Positions 46,618 to 55,508 of a stretch of DNA of 64,000 nucleotides are shown one piece after another. Each line of letters begins with the position of its first letter. Positions within the stretch are counted from its first letter, which is position 1. This stretch comes from Ottowia massiliensis. Its GTDB lineage: Bacteria > Pseudomonadota > Gammaproteobacteria > Burkholderiales > Burkholderiaceae_C. The translations under genes were made by a program, and so were the position numbers. Below the pieces are notes generated by a model. The model did no database searches, had not been told where the DNA came from, and worked only from the letters and a program-made list of their open reading frames with translations. The stretch covers positions 1,178,001 through 1,242,000 of the forward strand of contig NZ_LT964854.1 in assembly GCF_900240305.1 (NCBI RefSeq), in the 5' to 3' direction.

Positions 46618-47322
46618 ATGATGCGCAAACGCAGGCTGCTTTTATCCGCGCTGGCCGTGCTGGCCGTCTCGGCCTGCGGTCAGCCAGACACGGACATGAG
46701 CAACGGAAAATTCGCAACGCCCAAAGACGCGGCGCTGTACCAGGCGGCGGCCAGGGGCGACTTGGCGCAGGCGCGCCAGCTGCTGGCCGAAGGCGCGAGC
46801 CTCAATAGCCGCAACGTCAGGGCCATGACGCCGCTGGACGTTGCGATGGTGGAAGGCAACCGCCGCGCCTTCGAGAGCCTGCTGGATCTGGGCACGGACC
46901 CCACATGGCTGGGGGATGCGAGAGACACCTCCATGCACTTTGCCGCCAAACTGTCCGACAGCTACTGGCTGAAAGCTCTGCTCAAGCGCGGGTTTTCCAC
47001 CGAAGTGAAAAACCGGCTGGGCGAAACGCCCCTGTTTCCGGCCTTGGGTACCAGCACCCAGGCCAATGTGCAGCTGCTGCTGGATGCCGGGGCCAATGTG
47101 CATGCGCGCTCGAAGGATGGCCGGACGCTGCTGCATCAGGCTGCAATAATTGGCAGCTTTGACGACATTCCGCGCCTGCTGGACTTGGGCGTCGATCCGC
47201 GCGCGGTGAATGAGGCAGGCAATACGTTCCAGCGCTACTTCTTCATGGGTCCGCGCAATCCGGAAACAGAGAAAAACGTGCGCGCTTGGCTGAGCGCCCA
47301 CGGCATTGCCGTGGAAGACTAA
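46618..47322 (+). CDS. ankyrin-repeat lipoprotein, possible immunity protein
   Basis: This 234-residue protein has a lipoprotein signal (LLLSALAVLAVSAC) and four or five ankyrin repeats, such as DAALYQAAARGDLAQARQLL, MTPLDVAMVEGNRRAFESLL, ETPLFPALGTSTQANVQLLL and RTLLHQAAIIGSFDDIPRLL. Ankyrin lipoproteins frequently follow lipase effector genes as periplasmic immunity factors, and this one follows a decayed lipase. It is intact and would be an orphan immunity gene. A terminator follows at 47378. Confidence 0.85.
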   Translation: MMRKRRLLLSALAVLAVSACGQPDTDMSNGKFATPKDAALYQAAARGDLAQARQLLAEGASLNSRNVRAMTPLDVAMVEGNRRAFESLLDLGTDPTWLGDARDTSMHFAAKLSDSYWLKALLKRGFSTEVKNRLGETPLFPALGTSTQANVQLLLDAGANVHARSKDGRTLLHQAAIIGSFDDIPRLLDLGVDPRAVNEAGNTFQRYFFMGPRNPETEKNVRAWLSAHGIAVED

Positions 47323-47377
47323 ATGTGATTGCGGCGGGCCTGCGGGCCATGGTTTCAGACTCTTGCCTTTTGAATGG

Positions 47378-47403
47378 GGCCTGCCAGAGCGGCAGGCCTT
47401 TTT
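47378..47403 (+). terminator. terminator after the ankyrin lipoprotein
   Basis: GGCCTGCC-AGAGC-GGCAGGCC then T5. Confidence 0.88.
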
Positions 47404-47435
47404 CTTGGGTGGTGCAGGTAGAGCCGTATTAAAAA

Positions 47436-47479
47436 GAGGAGCGCGAGACGCCATTTTCATTCGTCAAATTTGCTCCTGT
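47436..47479 (+). repeat. repeat family B fragment, copy 11
   Basis: AGAGGAGCGCGAGACGCC then CAAATTTGCTCCTG. It combines a plus-oriented left end with a minus-oriented end and lacks the CTAGGACAT core, so it is a rearranged remnant. Confidence 0.45.
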
Positions 47480-47513
47480 TCTTAATTCACTCTGAATCGG
47501 TACCTTCGGCTTC

Positions 47514-47677
47514 AGAACCTGCCCGGCGCCTGGCCGTGAGGAGCGAAAGCGCGGGAATCGGGATGTACCGTAAGACGCAGACGGGCCTCGCAGCCCGGCA
47601 AGGATTCGCAAGGCCCGCGAGCGCCCGAGGCCACGCCCAAAGGCGTACTTCTCGCAACGCATCCAGGGGCAGCTTTT
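47514..47677 (+). repeat. palindromic repeat family A, intergenic copy
   Basis: AGAACCTGCCCGGCGCCTGGCCG to GGGGCAGCTTTTG. The interior GACGGGCCTCGCAGCCCGG and GCAAGGATTCGCAAGGC are recognisable. Confidence 0.72.
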
Positions 47678-47707
47678 GAGCGAGTTTCAAAGTTCCAAAA
47701 CCACCGG

Positions 47708-47733
47708 AAAGCGGGCCGCCAGCCCGCTTTTTC
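47708..47733 (+). terminator. rho-independent terminator
   Basis: AAAGCGGGC-CGCCA-GCCCGCTTT followed by TT. It lies just after a family A copy. Confidence 0.75.
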
Positions 47734-47897
47734 ATGCCCCAATTGGCCGTAAGCCCTGATGGAACGGGCGCGAGCCGCTATCGAAGCAGGAGCAATCTGC
47801 AGCCTGCCAGCCGCTGCGAAAGGCTCGGGAGCGCGCAGGCGCGTGACGCCGCAGAATTGCCCCTTTTTCCGCCTTCCGGCCCGCCAAAAACCGTTTC

Positions 47898-49751
47898 ATG
47901 TTCCGCTTTTTTGAAAACCGCCTTGATTTCTACCCCGCCGCCGAGCCGGCCTTGCCGCCCAGGCGGCTCGTGCCGTTCGTGTGGGCCTGCACGCAGGGCA
48001 TGCGCGGCCTGATCGCGCTGCTGACCGTGCTGGCAGCCTTGCGCGCGGCGTTTGATGCGCTGCTGTTCGCACTGCTGGGCCGCGTGGTGGACTGGATCGG
48101 CCAGGCCGATCCGGCCCATTTCTGGGCCGGGCACGGCCCTGCGCTGGCGGCGCTGGCGGCGGTGCTGCTGGCATCCATTGCGCTGATTGCGCTGCACACG
48201 CTGGTGCAGCACCAGGCGCTGGCCATCGGCTTTCCGATGCGGCTGCGCTGGAACTTCCACCGCCTGATGCTGAGGCAGAGCCTGTCTTTCTATGCCGACG
48301 AATTCGCCGGCCGCGTGACCGCCAAAGTCATGCAAACGGCGCTGGCCGTGCGCGATGTGATGCTCACCGCCGTTGATGTCGTCATCGGCATGGGCGTTTA
48401 CATGCTCACCCTCCTGGCTCTCACGGCGGGCATGGACTGGCGGCTGATGCTGCCTTTTGCCCTGTGGGCGCTGGCCTACGGGCTGGCGTGCGGGTATTTC
48501 GTGCCCCGGCTGGGCCGCGCCGGCAAGGAGCAGGCCGACGCCCGCAGCCTGATGACCGGGCGCGTGACCGACGCCTACACCAACATCGCCACCGTCAAGC
48601 TCTTTTCCCACAGCCAGCGCGAAGCGGCCTACGCCCGCGAAGCGATGCAGGCGTTCCAGATCACCGGCCAGGTGCAAATGCGCCTGATCAGCGCGTTTGA
48701 GATCGTCAATCACGCGCTCATCATGCTGCTGATGCTCTCGGCCGGCGGGCTGTCGCTGTGGCTGTGGTCGCGCGGCGAAACCGGCGCCGGCGCGGTGGCC
48801 GCCGTCATCGCCATGTCGCTGCGCCTGGCGGGCATCAGCCACTGGGTCATGTGGGAATTTGCCCGCCTGTTTGAAAACATCGGCACCGTGCAAGACGGCA
48901 TCAGCACCCTGACGCAAACGCCCGCCGTGGCCGACGCGCCCCAGGCCCGCCCCCTGGCCGTCACGCGCGGCGACGTACGCTTTGAAAACGTGAGCTTCGC
49001 CTACGAAGCAGGCAGCGGCGGCGGCAAGCCCGTCATCAGCGGGCTGAACCTGCACATCCGCCCCGGCGAAAAAGTGGGGCTGGTGGGGCGCTCCGGCGCA
49101 GGCAAATCCACGCTGGTGAACCTGCTGCTGCGCTTTCACGACGTGCAAGGCGGGCGCATCCTCATCGACGGGCAAGACATCGCCCACGTCACGCAAGAAA
49201 GCCTGCGCGCGGCCATCGGCATGGTCACGCAAGACACCTCGCTGCTGCACCGCTCCATGCGCGACAACATCCTGTATGGCCGCCCCGACGCCAGCGAAGA
49301 ACACATGCGCGCCGCCGCCCGTCGCGCCCAGGCCAGCGACTTCATCGAACAACTGGCCGACCTTCAAGGCCGCAGCGGCTATGACGCGCACGTGGGCGAG
49401 CGCGGCGTCAAACTCTCCGGCGGCCAGCGCCAGCGCGTGGCCATCGCGCGCGTCATGCTCAAAGACGCGCCCATCCTGCTGCTGGACGAAGCCACCAGCG
49501 CGCTCGACAGCGAAGTGGAAGCGGCCATCCAGCAAAGCCTGGAAATCCTCATGCAAGGCAAAACCGTGATTGCCATCGCTCACCGCCTGTCCACCATCGC
49601 CGCGCTGGACCGCCTCATCGTCATGGACGCCGGCCGCATCGTCGAGCAAGGCACCCACGCCCAGCTGCTGGCCCAGGGCGGCCTCTACGCGCGCCTGTGG
49701 GCACGGCAAAGCGGCGGCTTTCTGGGCGGCGAGCCGGATGCCGCTGGCTGA
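47898..49751 (+). CDS. ABC exporter, fused membrane and ATPase domains (MdlB/MsbA type)
   Basis: This 617-residue half-transporter has six membrane helices in residues 30-330 (QGMRGLIALLTVLAAL to SHWVMWEFARLFENIG) and an ATPase domain: Walker A VGRSGAGKST, Q-loop MVTQDTSLLHRSM, signature VKLSGGQRQRVAIARV, Walker B PILLLDEATSALD, H-loop IAIAHRLS. It resembles multidrug/lipid exporters of Gram-negative bacteria. The substrate is unknown. It stands alone, so it probably acts as a homodimer. Confidence 0.9.
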   Translation: MFRFFENRLDFYPAAEPALPPRRLVPFVWACTQGMRGLIALLTVLAALRAAFDALLFALLGRVVDWIGQADPAHFWAGHGPALAALAAVLLASIALIALHTLVQHQALAIGFPMRLRWNFHRLMLRQSLSFYADEFAGRVTAKVMQTALAVRDVMLTAVDVVIGMGVYMLTLLALTAGMDWRLMLPFALWALAYGLACGYFVPRLGRAGKEQADARSLMTGRVTDAYTNIATVKLFSHSQREAAYAREAMQAFQITGQVQMRLISAFEIVNHALIMLLMLSAGGLSLWLWSRGETGAGAVAAVIAMSLRLAGISHWVMWEFARLFENIGTVQDGISTLTQTPAVADAPQARPLAVTRGDVRFENVSFAYEAGSGGGKPVISGLNLHIRPGEKVGLVGRSGAGKSTLVNLLLRFHDVQGGRILIDGQDIAHVTQESLRAAIGMVTQDTSLLHRSMRDNILYGRPDASEEHMRAAARRAQASDFIEQLADLQGRSGYDAHVGERGVKLSGGQRQRVAIARVMLKDAPILLLDEATSALDSEVEAAIQQSLEILMQGKTVIAIAHRLSTIAALDRLIVMDAGRIVEQGTHAQLLAQGGLYARLWARQSGGFLGGEPDAAG

Positions 49752-49841
49752 AAGCCGGTTCAGCATCTGGCCGTGAGGAGCGAAAGAGCGGGCTGGGTTG
49801 CAAAGCCGCAGACCGCCCGGGGCCGCCGCCTTCACGCTAAA
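49752..49841 (+). repeat. palindromic repeat family A, half copy
   Basis: Starts directly after the exporter stop: AGCCGGTTCAGCATCTGGCCG ... GCAGACCGCCCGGGGCCG. The right half is missing. Confidence 0.6.
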
Positions 49842-49898
49842 GCTTCAAGAGCAATGGTCACAAAGCGGGAGGCCATGAGCGGTACCGAATACGCCAAA

Positions 49899-49978
49899 TT
49901 TGCTCTTTTATTAATAGCGCGATGTCCTAGTGAAAATTGCGCAAGGCGGCATTCAGACCCCCTTCGATTTGCTTCTTT
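49899..49978 (-). repeat. dispersed repeat family B, copy 12 (inverted)
   Basis: AATTTGCTCTTTTATTAATAG then CGCGATGTCCTAGTG ... TTCGATTTGCTTC. Confidence 0.75.
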
Positions 49979-50078
49979 TTTTGATGCTCTCCGGCGGGCG
50001 CGCCAGCTTTTTGGGTTGGCTTGCGAGGCATGGATGCCCGAAATTACGGCGAAAGCGCCAAACCTAGAATCCGGCCGC

Positions 50079-50915
50079 ATGACGTTTACCCAGATGCTCG
50101 CAGCGGCCAGCCAGGCCAGGCAGTCCCTTTTGTGCGTGGGGCTGGACCCGGACCCCGCCCGCTTTCCGGCCGGCATGACGCCTGCGGCGGAAAGCTTTTT
50201 TGACTTCTGCGCGGCCATTGTGGACGCCACGGCGGACGTGGCCGCCGCTTTCAAGCCGCAAATCGCCTACTTCGCTGCACACGGCGCAGAGCGCCAGCTT
50301 CAGCGCCTGATTGCGCACGTGCGCCAGGCCGCGCCGGGCGTGCCCGTCATTCTGGATGCCAAGCGCGGCGACATTGGCGCCACGGCCCGGCAATACGCGC
50401 GCGAAGCCTTCGAGCGCTACGGCGCCGATGCCGTCACGCTCTCGCCCTTCATGGGCTTTGACTCCATCGAGCCGTATCTGGACTACGCGGACAAAGGGCT
50501 GTTTTTGCTGTGCCGCACCTCCAACCCCGGCGGAGACGACTTGCAAGCCCTGCCGCTGGCCCTGCCCGGCCAGCCGCGCCTGTTTGAGCACCTGGCACAA
50601 CTGGCGCAAGGGCCGTGGAACGTGAACGGGCAGCTGGGCCTGGTGGTGGGCGCCACGCGCGCGCATGAAGTGGCGCGCGTGCGCGAAATGGCGCCTGCGC
50701 TGCCCCTGCTCATTCCGGGCGTGGGCGCACAAGGCGGCGACGCGGCCGCCACCGTGCGCGCCGGCTGGCGCCCCGGCGGGCCGGTGGTCATCAACAGCTC
50801 CCGCGCCATTCTTTACGCCAGCAGCGGCGCCAACTTTGCCGACGCTGCCCGCGCCGCCGCGCTGGCCACGCGCGCGCAACTGCAAGCGGCCCTGCCTGCG
50901 GGCGCGGTTTTGTGA
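50079..50915 (+). CDS. pyrF: orotidine 5'-phosphate decarboxylase (type 2)
   Basis: This 278-residue enzyme performs the last step of UMP synthesis. The catalytic Asp-Lys-Asp array is VILDAKRGDIGATARQYA near residue 90; FKPQIAYFAAHGAE and LLIPGVGAQGGD close the barrel. The length and the KRGDIGATA variant indicate the longer, type 2 group. The start at 50079 gives MTFTQMLAAASQARQ, normal for the family. Confidence 0.96.
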   Translation: MTFTQMLAAASQARQSLLCVGLDPDPARFPAGMTPAAESFFDFCAAIVDATADVAAAFKPQIAYFAAHGAERQLQRLIAHVRQAAPGVPVILDAKRGDIGATARQYAREAFERYGADAVTLSPFMGFDSIEPYLDYADKGLFLLCRTSNPGGDDLQALPLALPGQPRLFEHLAQLAQGPWNVNGQLGLVVGATRAHEVARVREMAPALPLLIPGVGAQGGDAAATVRAGWRPGGPVVINSSRAILYASSGANFADAARAAALATRAQLQAALPAGAVL

Positions 50916-51039
50916 AGGTTCATGAAAAAGATTGAGGGCAGCGCTTTTCAAAAGCATTTTCCCGAAAACGTTTTCTTATCTGCCCATTCCTGACCGGATG
51001 GATTTTTTGACAACCCGATTGAAATAACAGGAGACATGA

Positions 51040-52365
51040 ATGAGCGCGCCTGAAAACCAAAAACCTTCACTCTGGGCCGTGGGCCTGATGCTGTTCGCCC
51101 TGTTTTTTGGCGCGGGCAACCTGATTTTTCCGGCTTTTCTGGGGCAGCAGGCTGGCAGCAATTGGCTTTCGGCCATGTCAGGCTTTTTGCTGACCGGCGC
51201 GGGGCTGCCGCTGCTGGGCGTGATTGCCATCGGCTATTCCGGCTCGCGCGATGTGCAGGATTTGGCCTCGCGCGTCACGCCCTGGTATGGCGTGGCTTTT
51301 GCCGCCGTGCTGTATTTGGCCATCGGCCCGCTTTTTGCCACGCCGCGCACGGCAACCGTCACGTTTGAAATCGGCGTCACGCCCTTTATCGGGCCAGAGC
51401 ACAAAACCGTGGCGCTGGCGATATTCAGCGCCTTTTTCTTTGGCGTGACTTATTGGCTGTCCATTTCGCCCGGCAAGCTGGTAGACCGCATCGGCAAAGT
51501 GCTCACGCCCGCGCTGCTGGCCACCATTGCCGTGCTGGTGGGCTACGCGGCCTTCAACCCGATGGGCGAATTGCAGGCGGCGCAAGGCGGTTTTGCAGAC
51601 AGGCCCTTCGTCACGGGCGTGCTCGAGGGCTATCAGACGATGGACGCGCTGGCCTCGCTGGTGTTCGCCATCATCGTGATTGACGCCGCGCGCGCCCTGG
51701 GCGTGCGCAACCGCGCGCAGCTGCTGGCCACCACCACTGTTGCGGGCGCCGTGGCCGCCGCCTGCCTAGCCGTGGTGTATCTGCTCATTGGCTACATGGG
51801 CGCAACCAGTGTGGCCGGGCTGGGCCTTCAGGAAAATGGCGCCGCCGTGCTTTCAAAAACCGCGCAGCATTATTTCGGCATGGGCGGCAATGTCTTGCTG
51901 AGCGCGATCGTGTTTCTGGCCTGCCTGAGCACTGCCGTGGGGCTGATTATTTCCTGCTCCGAATATTTCAACCGCCTGCTGCCGGCCATTTCCTACAAAA
52001 CCTTTGTCGTGATTTTCACGCTGGTTTCGATGGCGTTTGCCAACAAAGGGCTTTCAGGAATTATCAGCATTTCCGTTCCAGTACTGATGCTGCTTTACCC
52101 GCTGACGGTGGTCATTATCTTGCTGGCTTTCCTGAACAACTGGTTTGGCGGCAGCCGGGTTGTTTATGTCTGCACCATTTTTGCCACTTTGGTCGTGGGT
52201 GTGCTGGACGCCTGGAAGGCGGCTTTCAGCTTCGCGCCGGAAACGGCCGCACTGATTAACAGCATTTTCCCGCTTTACGACATTGGCATGGGCTGGCTGC
52301 TGCCGGCCACGGCTGGTTTCGTGCTGGGTCTGGTTCTGAAGACGGCCATTGGCAAGAAAGACTGA
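51040..52365 (+). CDS. brnQ: branched-chain amino acid carrier BrnQ
   Basis: This 441-residue transporter has 12 hydrophobic segments and the LIVCS signatures LMLFALFFGAGNLIFPAFLG, PRTATVTFEIGVTPF, YQTMDALASLVFAIIVI and FLACLSTAVGLIISCSEYF. It takes up leucine, isoleucine and valine with Na+ or H+. AACAGGAGAC stands before the start. A family A repeat begins at its stop codon. Confidence 0.95.
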   Translation: MSAPENQKPSLWAVGLMLFALFFGAGNLIFPAFLGQQAGSNWLSAMSGFLLTGAGLPLLGVIAIGYSGSRDVQDLASRVTPWYGVAFAAVLYLAIGPLFATPRTATVTFEIGVTPFIGPEHKTVALAIFSAFFFGVTYWLSISPGKLVDRIGKVLTPALLATIAVLVGYAAFNPMGELQAAQGGFADRPFVTGVLEGYQTMDALASLVFAIIVIDAARALGVRNRAQLLATTTVAGAVAAACLAVVYLLIGYMGATSVAGLGLQENGAAVLSKTAQHYFGMGGNVLLSAIVFLACLSTAVGLIISCSEYFNRLLPAISYKTFVVIFTLVSMAFANKGLSGIISISVPVLMLLYPLTVVIILLAFLNNWFGGSRVVYVCTIFATLVVGVLDAWKAAFSFAPETAALINSIFPLYDIGMGWLLPATAGFVLGLVLKTAIGKKD

Positions 52366-52543
52366 GATTCTGTTCAGAGTCTGTCCGCAGGCGTGAAAAG
52401 CGCGGACCCGGATGGTTTGCGGCGTCGCAAGCGCCTCGCTGGGCCGCAAAAGGGGCATCACCAACTGCGGTTAGGCGGTTAGCGCCCTGCCGCCATCCCG
52501 ATTCTTCTCTTTTGCCCTTGCGGCCAGATGCTGAACAGGCGCC
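52366..52543 (-). repeat. palindromic repeat family A, intergenic copy with extra bases
   Basis: GATTCTGTTCAGAGTCTGTCCG to GCCAGATGCTGAACAGGC. The interior GGTTTGCGGCGTCGCAAGCG is diverged, and a GGTTAGGCGG-type insertion makes it longer than 163 bp. Confidence 0.65.
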
Positions 52544-52587
52544 AAGACGCGGACCGAACCTGGCGGCCAGCCACGCTACGTCAAAAA

Positions 52588-52666
52588 TAGAAGCAAATTT
52601 ATAGGGAGAAAAACGCTGTTTTGCGCAGTTTCTACTAGGACATCTCGCTATTAGAATAGGAGCAAA
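52588..52666 (+). repeat. dispersed repeat family B, copy 13
   Basis: AGAAGCAAATTTATAGGG ... TTTCTACTAGGACATCTC then GCTATTAGAATAGGAGC. Confidence 0.8.
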
Positions 52667-52847
52667 TATCCTGTTTCGCTGCAGGCCCAGCCCTGCCGCA
52701 GCTGCGCAAGGCATGTTTCTGCATGGCGACGCCAGCATGGCAATTGCCTGACAAATATGCCGCGAATGTGTTGCGGATGGCCATAAGATGTCAAAATCGC
52801 GCCTGTGCTTCTTTCTGCAACCCGTTCTCATCGAAAAGGAGTCCGTC

Positions 52848-53279
52848 ATGCCCGTATCTGATTTCGCTGCCTGGTGGATTGCCGCCGGTCTTCTGGTGGC
52901 CGCTGAAATGTTCACCGGCACGTTTTACCTACTCATGCTGGCCATTGGCATGACGGCAGGGGCTGTGGCCGCGCATCTGGGGCTGTCGCAAACGGCGCAA
53001 ATGGCGGCGGCCGCCATCGTCAGCGCCGCAGCGGTGTTTGCCTGTTACTGGATACGCCAGCGGCGCGGGCGCGATCTTTCGCCGGGCGCAGACCCCAGCG
53101 TGAATTTCGATATTGGCGAAACAGTGGAAGTGCGCGCGTGGAAGGCCGATGGCACCGCCTACGTGCGCTACCGTGGCGCGCCGTGGACGGCCATTTGCCG
53201 CCCGGGCGCCGCGCCCGCACCGGGGCCGCACCGCGTGGCCGAAATCGTTGGCAGCCGCCTGCTGGTTGATCCCGTCTGA
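52848..53279 (+). CDS. NfeD family membrane protein
   Basis: This 143-residue protein has two to three N-terminal membrane helices (AAWWIAAGLLVAAEMFTGTFY, LLMLAIGMTAGAVAAHLGL) and a C-terminal OB-like domain (NFDIGETVEVRAWKADGTAYVRYRG...WTAICR). The start at 52848 has AAAAGGAGTC before it and is preferred to 52788. NfeD proteins pair with SPFH proteins in membrane microdomains, and the next gene, 38 bases on, is exactly such a partner. Confidence 0.9.
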   Translation: MPVSDFAAWWIAAGLLVAAEMFTGTFYLLMLAIGMTAGAVAAHLGLSQTAQMAAAAIVSAAAVFACYWIRQRRGRDLSPGADPSVNFDIGETVEVRAWKADGTAYVRYRGAPWTAICRPGAAPAPGPHRVAEIVGSRLLVDPV

Positions 53280-53317
53280 TTCATCCGCTTTCTTCAACCC
53301 CAGCCAGAAAGGCCATC

Positions 53318-54229
53318 ATGGAAATCGCCATTATCGCGCTCGTTGTCGTCGTCATCGCCGCCAAATTCACCATCAAAATCGTGCCGCAACAAAACGCCTG
53401 GATTGTCGAGCGCCTGGGCAAATACGAAGCCACGCTTTCGCCTGGTTTCAACGCCATCCTCCCCTTTGTTGACCGCGTGGCCTACAAGCACAGCCTCAAG
53501 GAAATTCCGCTGGATGTGCCCAGCCAGGTTTGCATCACGCGCGACAACACGCAGCTGCAAGTGGACGGCATCCTTTACTTTCAGGTGACAGACCCCATGC
53601 GCGCCAGCTATGGCTCCAGCAATTACGTCATGGCCATTTCGCAACTGGCGCAAACCACGCTGCGCAGCGTGATTGGCCGGCTGGAGCTGGACAAGACTTT
53701 TGAAGAGCGCGACATGATCAACGCCAAGGTGGTGGAAGCCGTGGATGAAGCCGCGCTCAATTGGGGCGTGAAGGTGCTGCGCTATGAAATCAAAGACCTG
53801 ACGCCGCCCGCCGAAATCCTGCGCGCCATGCAGGCGCAAATCACCGCCGAGCGCGAAAAGCGCGCCGTCATTGCCACGTCTGAAGGCAAGCGGCAAGAGC
53901 AAATCAACCTGGCCGAAGGCCAGAAACAGGCTGCCATTGCCAAGTCAGAAGGCGAAAAGCAGGCGCAAATCAACAACGCGCAAGGCGAAGCGGCCGCCAT
54001 TACCGAAGTGGCCAACGCCACGGCCGCTGCTCTCATGCGCGTGGCCGAAGCCATCCGCCAGCCGGGCGGCCAGGAAGCTGTGCAGCTCAAAGTGGCCGAA
54101 AAGGCCGTGGATGCTTATAGCCGCGTGGCCTTTGACGCCAAAACCACGCTCGTGGTACCCAGCAATATGACGGAGGTTTCGGCCCTCATCAGCTCCGCCA
54201 TGAAAATGGTGCAGGCCAACAAGAGCTGA
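53318..54229 (+). CDS. SPFH/stomatin membrane protein (QmcA-like)
   Basis: This 303-residue protein has one N-terminal membrane helix (IAIIALVVVVIAAKF), an SPFH domain (RLGKYEATLSPGFNAILPF, KEIPLDVPSQVCITRDNTQL, TTLRSVIGRLELDKTFEER) and a long Ala/Gln/Glu coiled coil (EGQKQAAIAKSEGEKQAQIN). It forms membrane rings that protect or recruit proteases and is cotranscribed with NfeD. It is unrelated in detail to the helix-less slipin of the rtc operon. Confidence 0.94.
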   Translation: MEIAIIALVVVVIAAKFTIKIVPQQNAWIVERLGKYEATLSPGFNAILPFVDRVAYKHSLKEIPLDVPSQVCITRDNTQLQVDGILYFQVTDPMRASYGSSNYVMAISQLAQTTLRSVIGRLELDKTFEERDMINAKVVEAVDEAALNWGVKVLRYEIKDLTPPAEILRAMQAQITAEREKRAVIATSEGKRQEQINLAEGQKQAAIAKSEGEKQAQINNAQGEAAAITEVANATAAALMRVAEAIRQPGGQEAVQLKVAEKAVDAYSRVAFDAKTTLVVPSNMTEVSALISSAMKMVQANKS

Positions 54230-54262
54230 AAGCCGCTAGAATTCGCCGTTTTCCCCCATTCA

Positions 54263-54353
54263 GGAGAGATGGATGAGTGGTTTAAGTCGCACGCCTGGAA
54301 AGCGTGTGTAGGTCAATAGCCTACCGCGGGTTCGAATCCCGCTCTCTCCGCCA
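54263..54353 (+). tRNA. serX: tRNA-Ser (anticodon GGA)
   Basis: 91 bases including encoded CCA. Acceptor GGAGAGA/TCTCTCC, anticodon arm CACGC-CTGGAAA-GCGTG, a long variable arm (TGTAGGTCAATAGCCTAC), T arm GCGGG-TTCGAAT-CCCGC. A long variable arm and GGA anticodon identify a class II serine tRNA. Its 3' end serves as the integration site of the island that follows. The symbol is only a placeholder. Confidence 0.96.
54344..54353 (+). other. attL core at the 3' end of tRNA-Ser
   Basis: CTCTCCGCCA is repeated at 63577-63586, where it is followed by a strong terminator that looks like the displaced tRNA terminator. Confidence 0.6.
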
Positions 54354-54358
54354 TATAC

Positions 54359-54391
54359 AACCCTAAGTGATTGATTCACTTAGGGTTTTTA
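54359..54391 (+). terminator. terminator just after tRNA-Ser, island side
   Basis: AACCCTAAGTGA/TTCACTTAGGGTT around TTGA, then T-rich. It lies inside the island, so the element brings its own terminator for the tRNA transcript. Confidence 0.88.
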
Positions 54392-54407
54392 TTTAAGGGG
54401 TTGCATT

Positions 54408-54429
54408 CCCGCCCAAACACCCGCCCAAA
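54408..54429 (+). repeat. 22-bp direct repeat, left island end
   Basis: Two CCCGCCCAAA units separated by CA, perfectly repeated at 63421-63442. Probably integrase arm-type sites. Confidence 0.75.
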
Positions 54430-54521
54430 GTCAACCCGGTAGGATGCATGTGTAGTGGAATGCCTGCAATTGATTGCAGCGGTGACGTTGCAGGCGCAAT
54501 GACTCGATGTAAGGTGGCAGC

Positions 54522-55161
54522 ATGAAGCACAAACGCCCCCTACTCCCTCTGCCGGACTACCAGCGCATTTATCAGGTCATCTACAGCGTTCTTGAGGCAA
54601 GCGAGGTTGCTCGCACGCATCGGGCCTGCATCCTGTTCACCATCGCTGGAACGATGATCCTTCGGGAGCATTACAAGCTGCCTGCCACGATCAGCGCCGG
54701 ATTCATGGGGATGATGGTTGACTGGTTGACGAGAAAGCTCAACCGTCGCCATGTATGGCCGCATGGGTGACGGGCCAGAAAGTGACAGGCAAGCATTTCA
54801 TGCGTGGGTCGACTGCCAAGATTGGCTGATTGACTTCATGGCTCCCATCATGGGCATAGCCTTCAAGGAAGACGGGCACCCGCTGGATTTGCCGCGCTGG
54901 ATGCTTCAGAGGCCATTGGCTGAACGGAAGTCCGACATCAACGAGCTACAGCGGGTCGGAGACATTTACCTTGAGCATGATTCCGCGCTTGCCGAATCGC
55001 TGCTTGACGGCCAATCGGCGGGCTCAATCGACCTTGCGAACGTGTGTGCAGCGTGGTTCAGGCGCCCCCCAAAGGCTTTGAAGGAAATGATGATGGGCGA
55101 CAGCCACGGTCAGCCGAAACGATTGGTTACCTACGCCCCCTCCATCACGGGCGTGTGGTGA
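54522..55161 (+). pseudogene. DUF2026 family gene, frameshifted
   Basis: The first frame gives PLPDYQRIYQVIYSVLEAS, IAGTMILREHYKLPATISAGFM and stops at 54770. The second frame, overlapping from 54751, continues MYGRMGDGPESDRQAFHAWVDC, WLIDFMAPIMGIAFKEDG and AAWFRRPPKALKEMMMGDSHG. Together they make one DUF2026-like protein of about 210 residues, broken by a single shift near 54740. This family is found on mobile DNA; its function is unknown to me. Confidence 0.7.
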
Positions 55162-55222
55162 CGTTGACGAGTCATGCGCGCTTCGGCTACCTACATCAAT
55201 CAACGAGGCAGCGCGGTGCGTG

Positions 55223-55250
55223 TTGACACTACTGACTGTCGTGTTACAGT
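55223..55250 (+). promoter_or_regulatory. candidate promoter upstream of the reverse transcriptase
   Basis: TTGACA and TACAGT are 16 bases apart. About 170 bases of AT-rich, hairpin-forming sequence follow before the first start codon, room for a small RNA. Confidence 0.4.
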
Positions 55251-55508
55251 CGGCTCACCCTGGCGGTAGGCGGCCTCGTCTACGTCCTTAATCTGAGTGT
55301 CACTAAGTGATATATCTGATGATGCTAGTAATATTCCGATATTCCTTCGCATCATATTGTTGGTTTGATTCCATGCGCTTTGCGCTAGGTTAGCCAGGGA
55401 ATGATTAAGGAGATGATTATGATGAAAAAGATCAGACACCATCGCCTAGTCTGCGCTTGCATAAATCTGCTCGGCGGCATTTGCCGTCTTGCAGCTGCAT
55501 TCGTAGAC

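Larger units (their letters stand above)
47323..47897. other. intergenic region with two terminators and both repeat families
   Basis: In order: terminator 47378-47403, partial family B 47436-47479, family A 47514-47677, terminator 47708-47733, then about 160 bases without recognisable content before the ABC exporter gene. Confidence 0.55.
49752..50078. other. intergenic region before pyrF, 327 bp
   Basis: It holds half of a family A element and an inverted family B copy. The last 90 bases before pyrF contain no clear Shine-Dalgarno. Confidence 0.45.
52366..52847. other. intergenic region after brnQ, 482 bp
   Basis: It is almost filled by a family A copy (52366-52543) and a family B copy (52588-52666). 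The last 180 bases hold the NfeD leader. Confidence 0.5.

Noticed and set aside
55250..55500. Retron msr/msd
   Set aside because: No defined inverted a1/a2 repeats or branching-G context could be identified by eye. Only a structured AT-rich stretch is supportable.
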